Positions 7,692 to 11,759 of a stretch of DNA of 11,759 bases are shown piece after piece. The translations under genes and the position numbers were made by a program. Location: contig JAHEHQ010000041.1 of the NCBI GenBank assembly GCA_024644505.1, forward strand, positions 1 to 11,759, written 5' to 3'. The notes beneath the pieces are model-generated. The model ran no database searches, was not told the DNA's origin, and saw nothing but the letters and a program-made list of their open reading frames with translations. The stretch comes from Gammaproteobacteria bacterium. GTDB lineage: Bacteria; Pseudomonadota; Gammaproteobacteria; Chromatiales; Chromatiaceae. Each line of letters opens with the position of its first letter. Within the stretch, counting starts at the first letter, position 1.

Positions 7692-9902
7692 GTGAAGAGC
7701 GCAATATCCTGGCTTGGGACCAGTTATGGTTCGGAGATCGAGCAAAGCACTCAACGGGCGGTGGACAACATGGAATCGACAGCCTCGACGATCCTGGTGG
7801 TGGATGATGACGTCCGGATGACCCAGAGCGTCAGGGAACTCCTGGCGGCCTACGGGTACAGCTCGATGACGGCGGGAGGCGGCGAAGAGGCTCTGCGGGT
7901 GCTTGCCGAACATGACATCGATCTGATGCTGCTGGACCTGAACATGCCCGGAGTTGACGGCTACCAGGTGATGCGGCAGGTGTCGGAGCACCACCCGGGC
8001 ACGGATATCGTGGTGATCAGCGGGGAGACCACCTTTGAAAGCGCCACCGAGGCGCTGCGCAACGGCGCCCAAGACTTTCTGCGCAAACCCTATGCACCGG
8101 ACCGGTTGATCCAGATCCTGAACGGGGTGCTCCACAAGCAGCGGCTAGAGCAGAATATCCGTGAGGTCAATCAGCGGCTGGAGGCCTCAGAGCATCGTTA
8201 TCGTTTTATCGTCAACAACTCCCCGGACATCATCTACATGCTGGATGACCAGGGCCGCTTTGCCTTCATCAATGAACGGGTTACCGGACTCCTGGGCTAC
8301 AAGCCCGAGGAGATCCTGGGCAAGCACTACTCCGAGCTGGTGCACAAGGAGGATCTCGAAAAGGCGAGATACGCCTTCGACGAACGCCGCACCGGGCTCA
8401 GGGCCAGCCATGACATCGAGCTCAGACTGCTCTGCAAGGACACCTCACTGCCTTACCGCTACTTCGAATCCCGTTCCATCACCATCGAGCTCAACGCCAT
8501 GGGGATGTACCAGAAGAAGCTCAGCGAAGACGACAGGGGTTTTATGGGCACCTACGGCGTGGCCCGGGACATCAGCGAGCGCAAGCGTGCCGAAGAGATC
8601 ATCAATTTCCAGCTGTATCACGATTTGCTGACCAACCTGCCCAACCGGGCACTTTTTCGCGACCGCCTCAATCTCGCGATATCCCAGGCACGCAGGCACG
8701 ATACCCAGCTTGCGGTGATGTTTCTGGACATGGACAGGTTCAAGGTCATCAACGATTCCCTCGGGCACCTGGCGGGTGACCAGCTGCTTCAGGCAGTGGC
8801 CGGGCGTCTAACGACCTGTCTCAGGGACAGCGATACCCTGGCGCGGGTCGGAGGCGATGAGTTCAATCTGCTGATACCCGACATCACGGGCCGGGAGGAT
8901 GCAGTGATGATCGTCTCCAAGATCTTCGATCAGCTCAAACAGCCGGTAGAGCTCGAAGGGCATGAGGTGTTCGTGAGTTTCAGTATCGGCATCGCATTGT
9001 TTCCCCAGGACGGGGCTTCCATGGAAGTGTTGGTGAAGAATGCCGACATGGCCATGTACCACACCAAGAGCCACGGCAAGAACGGCTACGAGTTTTTCTC
9101 CGACAACATGAAAGGGCTGTTTCAGCAGCAGTTGTCCATGGAAAACGGTATCAGGCGGGCCCTGGAGGAAAATCAGTTCGAACTCTTCTATCAGCCCCAG
9201 GTGGAAGTCAACAGTGGCAGGGTATGCGGGTTGGAGGCGCTGTTGCGATGGCACCATCCGGAGCGTGGGCTCATGCTGCCGGACGATTTCGTTCCGCTCT
9301 CGGAAGAGAGCCAGCTCATTATCCGTATCGGCAACTGGGTGCTGGAAGCGGCCTGCAGTGAACTGAACAAGTGGATCAAGGCCGGTCTGGAGGACATTAT
9401 TCTGGCGGTCAATATTTCGGCTGCCCAGCTGCAGCAGCAGGGTTTTGTACAAAGCATACTCGAGGCATTGAAGCGGCACGGTGTTCCAGGTAACCGGCTG
9501 GAACTCGAGATCACCGAAAATGTTTTGATGCACGACATGGACAAGGCGGTTTCGAGGCTGCGCAAGCTGGCCGCCCACGGTGTTCGTATCGCGGTCGACG
9601 ATTTCGGTGTCGGATACTCTTCGCTGGGATACCTCAAGTCCCTGCCCCTGAACACACTCAAGATCGACCGTTCCTTTATCAGTGAGATCCAGTCGTCCCA
9701 GGATCGCAACTCCATTATCACCGCCATCATCGCCATGGCACGGGAACTGAATCTGGAGATCGTGGCGGAAGGGGTCGAAAACGAGGGGCAGATGGACTAC
9801 CTGAAGGCATTGAACTGCTGCAAGGCCCAGGGATATCTGTTGGGCTATCCCATGACTGCCAAAGAGGCACGGCATGCGGTAGAAAAGCACAAACGCTGTT
9901 GA
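7692..9902 (+). CDS. Response regulator with PAS, GGDEF and EAL domains
   Basis: This is a 736-residue c-di-GMP signalling regulator. The receiver (about 33-150) has acidic D39/D40, phospho-acceptor D82 in LMLLDLNMP, S110 and K132 in FLRKPY. A PAS domain spans about 168-295 and ends in a typical GVARDISERK linker. The GGDEF domain keeps GGDEF at 387-391 and a product-inhibition RxxD (R378-D381). The EAL domain keeps E515 in EALLRW, N574, E606, DDFG at 636-639, K657 and E693, so both synthesis and hydrolysis motifs look intact. Which activity dominates cannot be told from sequence. The GTG start at 7692 has GGGGAG just before it; ATG 7770 would still include the receiver. It is likely co-transcribed with, and phosphorylated by, the upstream HDOD kinase. 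Confidence 0.92.
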   Translation: MKSAISWLGTSYGSEIEQSTQRAVDNMESTASTILVVDDDVRMTQSVRELLAAYGYSSMTAGGGEEALRVLAEHDIDLMLLDLNMPGVDGYQVMRQVSEHHPGTDIVVISGETTFESATEALRNGAQDFLRKPYAPDRLIQILNGVLHKQRLEQNIREVNQRLEASEHRYRFIVNNSPDIIYMLDDQGRFAFINERVTGLLGYKPEEILGKHYSELVHKEDLEKARYAFDERRTGLRASHDIELRLLCKDTSLPYRYFESRSITIELNAMGMYQKKLSEDDRGFMGTYGVARDISERKRAEEIINFQLYHDLLTNLPNRALFRDRLNLAISQARRHDTQLAVMFLDMDRFKVINDSLGHLAGDQLLQAVAGRLTTCLRDSDTLARVGGDEFNLLIPDITGREDAVMIVSKIFDQLKQPVELEGHEVFVSFSIGIALFPQDGASMEVLVKNADMAMYHTKSHGKNGYEFFSDNMKGLFQQQLSMENGIRRALEENQFELFYQPQVEVNSGRVCGLEALLRWHHPERGLMLPDDFVPLSEESQLIIRIGNWVLEAACSELNKWIKAGLEDIILAVNISAAQLQQQGFVQSILEALKRHGVPGNRLELEITENVLMHDMDKAVSRLRKLAAHGVRIAVDDFGVGYSSLGYLKSLPLNTLKIDRSFISEIQSSQDRNSIITAIIAMARELNLEIVAEGVENEGQMDYLKALNCCKAQGYLLGYPMTAKEARHAVEKHKRC

Positions 9903-9983
9903 GGGCCCGGCAGGCCCGATGCTGCCTCAGGCTGCGTCTTTGGTGTAAAATCCCCGCTTTCAACCCGTCTTTGGAATCCTGAA
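9903..9983 (+). other. Spacer between the c-di-GMP regulator and the PfkB kinase gene
   Basis: This 81-nt gap begins with GC-rich dyads: GGGCC (9903-9907) with GGCCC (9913-9917), and alternatively GGCAG (9909-9913) with CTGCC (9922-9926). No T-run follows, so a terminator is only weakly supported. TAAAAT at 9946-9951 resembles a -10 box, but I see no good -35 box at the right distance. GGAA at 9973-9976 is a modest ribosome site for the next gene. Confidence 0.3.
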
Positions 9984-10916
9984 ATGTCAGCGCTGATCTG
10001 CGGCTCGTTCGCCTTCGACACCATCATGGTGTTTCACGATCAATTCAAGAATCACATACTTCCGGACCAGGTCCATATTCTCAACGTCTCTTTCCTGGTG
10101 CCCGATATGCGGCGGGAGTTCGGAGGCTGCGCGGGGAACATCGCCTACAGTCTGAAACTGCTGGGCGAGAAGGGTTATCCGGTGGGCACTGTGGGAACGG
10201 ATTTCACCCCCTATGCCCATTGGATGGATCGTTGCGGCATCCCCCGGGATCATCTCCTCGAGATCGATGGCGAGTACACGGCCCAGGCCTATATCACCAC
10301 AGACCAGGATGACAACCAGATCACGGCGTTTCACCCGGGCGCGATGAACCTGTCCCACCGGAACAAGGTCGACGGCATCAACGGCTGCACCCTGGGCATG
10401 GTGTCACCGGACGGGCGCCGGGGAATGATTGAGCATGCCCTGCAGTTCGCGGAGGCGGGTGTCCCCTTTATTTTCGATCCGGGTCAGGGTATGCCCCTGT
10501 TCAATGGCGACGAGCTCACGCGGTTTGCCGAGCAGGCCAGCTGGCTGGCATTCAATGATTACGAGGCCAAGCTGATGGAAGATCGCACCGGACTGTCTCC
10601 CCGGAGGCTGGCCGAGATGGTGAATGCCGTCATCATCACCCGGGGTGGAAAGGGCTCGGAGATATACACCCGGGAGCGGGTCTTCGAGATACCGGCGGCA
10701 CCTGCCGCCGAACTGGTGGATCCCACGGGGTGCGGCGATGCCTATCGCGCGGGCCTGCTTTACGGACTGCTCAACGAGTTGGACTGGGACGTCACCGGGC
10801 GTGTAGCGGCGCTGCTGGGCGCTATCAAGATCGAGCACGCGGGAACCCAGAACCATACATTCACAAGGGATGAATTCAACGCCCGGTTCAGGCAGGCTTT
10901 CGGCTTCGATCTCTGA
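9984..10916 (+). CDS. PfkB-family carbohydrate or nucleoside kinase
   Basis: This is a ribokinase/adenosine kinase-like ATP-dependent kinase of 310 residues, the usual size, presumably cytoplasmic. The N-terminal family motif is EFGGCAGNIAYSLKLLG (G47-G48-C49-A50-G51-N52), in the sugar-binding region. The ATP-side segment IITRGGKGSEIY is at about 217-228. The signature DPTGCGDAYRAG holds the catalytic base D252, with Cys in place of the commoner Ala before it. The substrate cannot be assigned from sequence; annotations of such proteins vary between adenosine kinase, ribokinase and generic sugar kinase. It precedes moaB by 43 nt on the same strand, but a link to molybdenum cofactor synthesis is not implied. 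Confidence 0.9.
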   Translation: MSALICGSFAFDTIMVFHDQFKNHILPDQVHILNVSFLVPDMRREFGGCAGNIAYSLKLLGEKGYPVGTVGTDFTPYAHWMDRCGIPRDHLLEIDGEYTAQAYITTDQDDNQITAFHPGAMNLSHRNKVDGINGCTLGMVSPDGRRGMIEHALQFAEAGVPFIFDPGQGMPLFNGDELTRFAEQASWLAFNDYEAKLMEDRTGLSPRRLAEMVNAVIITRGGKGSEIYTRERVFEIPAAPAAELVDPTGCGDAYRAGLLYGLLNELDWDVTGRVAALLGAIKIEHAGTQNHTFTRDEFNARFRQAFGFDL

Positions 10917-10919
10917 CTG

Positions 10920-10936
10920 ACAGACTATCTGTCTGT
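10920..10936 (+). repeat. Short stem-loop upstream of moaB with two pairing registers
   Basis: ACAGAC at 10920-10925 pairs with GTCTGT at 10931-10936 over a 5-nt loop. In a second register GACAGA (10919-10924) pairs with TCTGTC (10928-10933) over a 3-nt loop. It begins 3 nt after the kinase stop codon and ends 12 nt before the moaB ribosome site. No T-run follows. It could be a weak attenuator, an RNA stability hairpin, or a protein-binding palindrome. Confidence 0.4.
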
Positions 10937-10948
10937 AAACCCTGATCC

Positions 10949-10956
10949 GGAGGTGA
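10949..10956 (+). promoter_or_regulatory. Strong ribosome binding site of moaB
   Basis: GGAGGTGA is a full anti-SD match ending 3 nt before the ATG at 10960. It is the strongest ribosome site in the window and fixes the moaB start. Confidence 0.85.
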
Positions 10957-10959
10957 CTC

Positions 10960-11475
10960 ATGGGACATTTTGAAGAATCCGGCTTTGTGCCTTTGAATAT
11001 TGCTGTCCTGACCGTATCCGATACCCGCACGGAGGAAACCGACAAATCGGGCCTTATACTCAAGGAGTCCGCGGAGCAAAGTGGCCACCGGGTGGTCGAG
11101 AAGGCCATCGTCAAAGATGACGTCTACCAGATGCGGGCGGTGATTTCGCGCTGGATCGCCGACCCGGAGGTGCACGTCATCCTCAGCACGGGCGGCACCG
11201 GCATCACCGGCCGGGACAGCACGCCGGAGGCGGTACAACCCCTGCTGGACAAGCCTATCGAGGGGTTCGGCGAACTCTTCCGCAGCGTCTCCATGGAGGA
11301 TATCGGGGCCTCCGCCATTCAGTCCCGGGCCATCGCGGGGCTTACCAACCAGACCCTGATATTTTGTCTGCCGGGTTCGACGGGTGCCTGTCGAACCGGC
11401 TGGGACGGCATTCTGAAACAGCAGTTGGATCATCGTACCCGTCCCTGCAATTTTGCCCAGATGTTTCGGGCGTGA
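10960..11475 (+). CDS. moaB: Molybdenum cofactor biosynthesis protein MoaB
   Basis: MoaB/MogA-fold proteins bind molybdopterin and, in the adenylating members, activate it with ATP before metal insertion. The protein is 171 residues, the usual MoaB length. It starts its fold with LNIAVLTVSDTRTEETDKSG. The molybdopterin-binding loop ILSTGGTGITGRDSTPEAV is at about 74-92, with D86 in the GRD motif. FCLPGSTGACRTGWDGIL follows near 135-152. The C-terminal HRTRPCNFAQM is also typical. The moeA start lies 3 nt beyond the stop, so the two are almost certainly one transcript. The alternative name MogA is less likely because of length and the MoaB-like C-terminus. Confidence 0.94.
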   Translation: MGHFEESGFVPLNIAVLTVSDTRTEETDKSGLILKESAEQSGHRVVEKAIVKDDVYQMRAVISRWIADPEVHVILSTGGTGITGRDSTPEAVQPLLDKPIEGFGELFRSVSMEDIGASAIQSRAIAGLTNQTLIFCLPGSTGACRTGWDGILKQQLDHRTRPCNFAQMFRA

Positions 11476-11478
11476 GTC

Positions 11479-11759
11479 ATGAGTGATTGTGATTGTTCAT
11501 CCGGCAGCGGGTCGTCTGAGCTGAAATCCCTGGAAGAGGCGCTGGCGCTGATTCTCGACCGTGCCGTGCCCGTAGCCGGGACCGGGGAGGTCTACCTCGC
11601 TGCCGCTCTGGGCCGTGTTCTCGCGGAAACGGTGACCAGCCGCGCCACCATGCCGCCCTGGGACAACAGCGCGATGGATGGGTATGCCGTCAACAGCGCC
11701 GACCTCACCGGGCCGGGTGTGCGGCTGCCTGTCTCGCAGCGTATTCCCGCTGGCGTATC
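11479..11759 (+). CDS. moeA: Molybdopterin molybdotransferase MoeA, 5' part
   Basis: MoeA inserts molybdate into adenylylated molybdopterin. Only the first 93 codons fall in the window, against about 400 in the family. The N-terminus MSDCDCSSGSGSSE is a short Ser/Cys-rich leader with a CxC pair. Then come the family features EEALALILDRAVPV, LAAALGRVLAETV, and the signature PPWDNSAMDGYAV. The start at 11479 lies 3 nt after the moaB stop; the ribosome site is weak (GTGAG region), so translation is probably coupled to moaB. The reading frame is open to the window edge and the rest is not seen. Confidence 0.95.
   Translation, partial: MSDCDCSSGSGSSELKSLEEALALILDRAVPVAGTGEVYLAAALGRVLAETVTSRATMPPWDNSAMDGYAVNSADLTGPGVRLPVSQRIPAGV

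Noticed and set aside
7077..8135. A 352-codon open frame on the - strand, opposite the kinase/regulator junction
   Set aside because: It overlaps two well-supported + strand genes and has no recognisable motif. It is a shadow frame.
8808..9890. A 360-codon open frame on the - strand, opposite the GGDEF-EAL region
   Set aside because: The + strand carries intact GGDEF and EAL motifs in the same stretch. The - strand product has no domain-like pattern.

Overview
The window is about 11.8 kb of GC-rich bacterial DNA (I estimate around 60% GC by eye). It looks like chromosomal core DNA from a gammaproteobacterium, possibly one near the Chromatiales or sulfur-oxidizing symbiont groups. That placement is an inference from the gene set: a split glycine decarboxylase, an integral-membrane DgkA of E. 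coli type, and an HDOD-GAF-histidine kinase next to a REC-PAS-GGDEF-EAL protein. It is not based on any database match. I saw no transposase, phage gene, tRNA, rRNA or CRISPR array.

Region 1 (1-4395, + strand) is a glycine cleavage operon: the 3' part of gcvT, then gcvH, gcvPA and gcvPB, with dgkA overlapping the gcvPB stop. T, H and both halves of the P-protein lie together. With the L-protein encoded elsewhere, they would convert glycine and THF to CO2, NH3 and methylene-THF. The gcvPA/gcvPB and gcvPB/dgkA junctions are ATGA and TGATG overlaps, which suggests translational coupling.

Region 2 (4420-9902) is a signalling island. A MinD/ParA-like ATPase on the - strand is transcribed away from an HDOD-GAF-HisKA-HATPase sensor kinase on the + strand. 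The kinase is followed after 18 nt by a response regulator with PAS, GGDEF and EAL domains. The simplest reading is a two-component system whose output is c-di-GMP turnover. The ATPase lacks the signature lysine of its family and probably the second Asp of its switch I motif, so it may bind nucleotide without normal ATP hydrolysis. The short AT-rich gap between the divergent genes holds a promoter-like element and a small palindrome. This island is the least ordinary part of the window.

Region 3 (9984-11759, + strand) has a PfkB-family sugar or nucleoside kinase, then moaB and the first 93 codons of moeA. The last two are molybdenum cofactor genes separated by 3 nt. A short stem-loop with two alternative pairings lies between the kinase stop and moaB.

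No frameshifts or broken genes were seen. Only gcvT (5' end) and moeA (3' end) are incomplete, both cut by the window edges.
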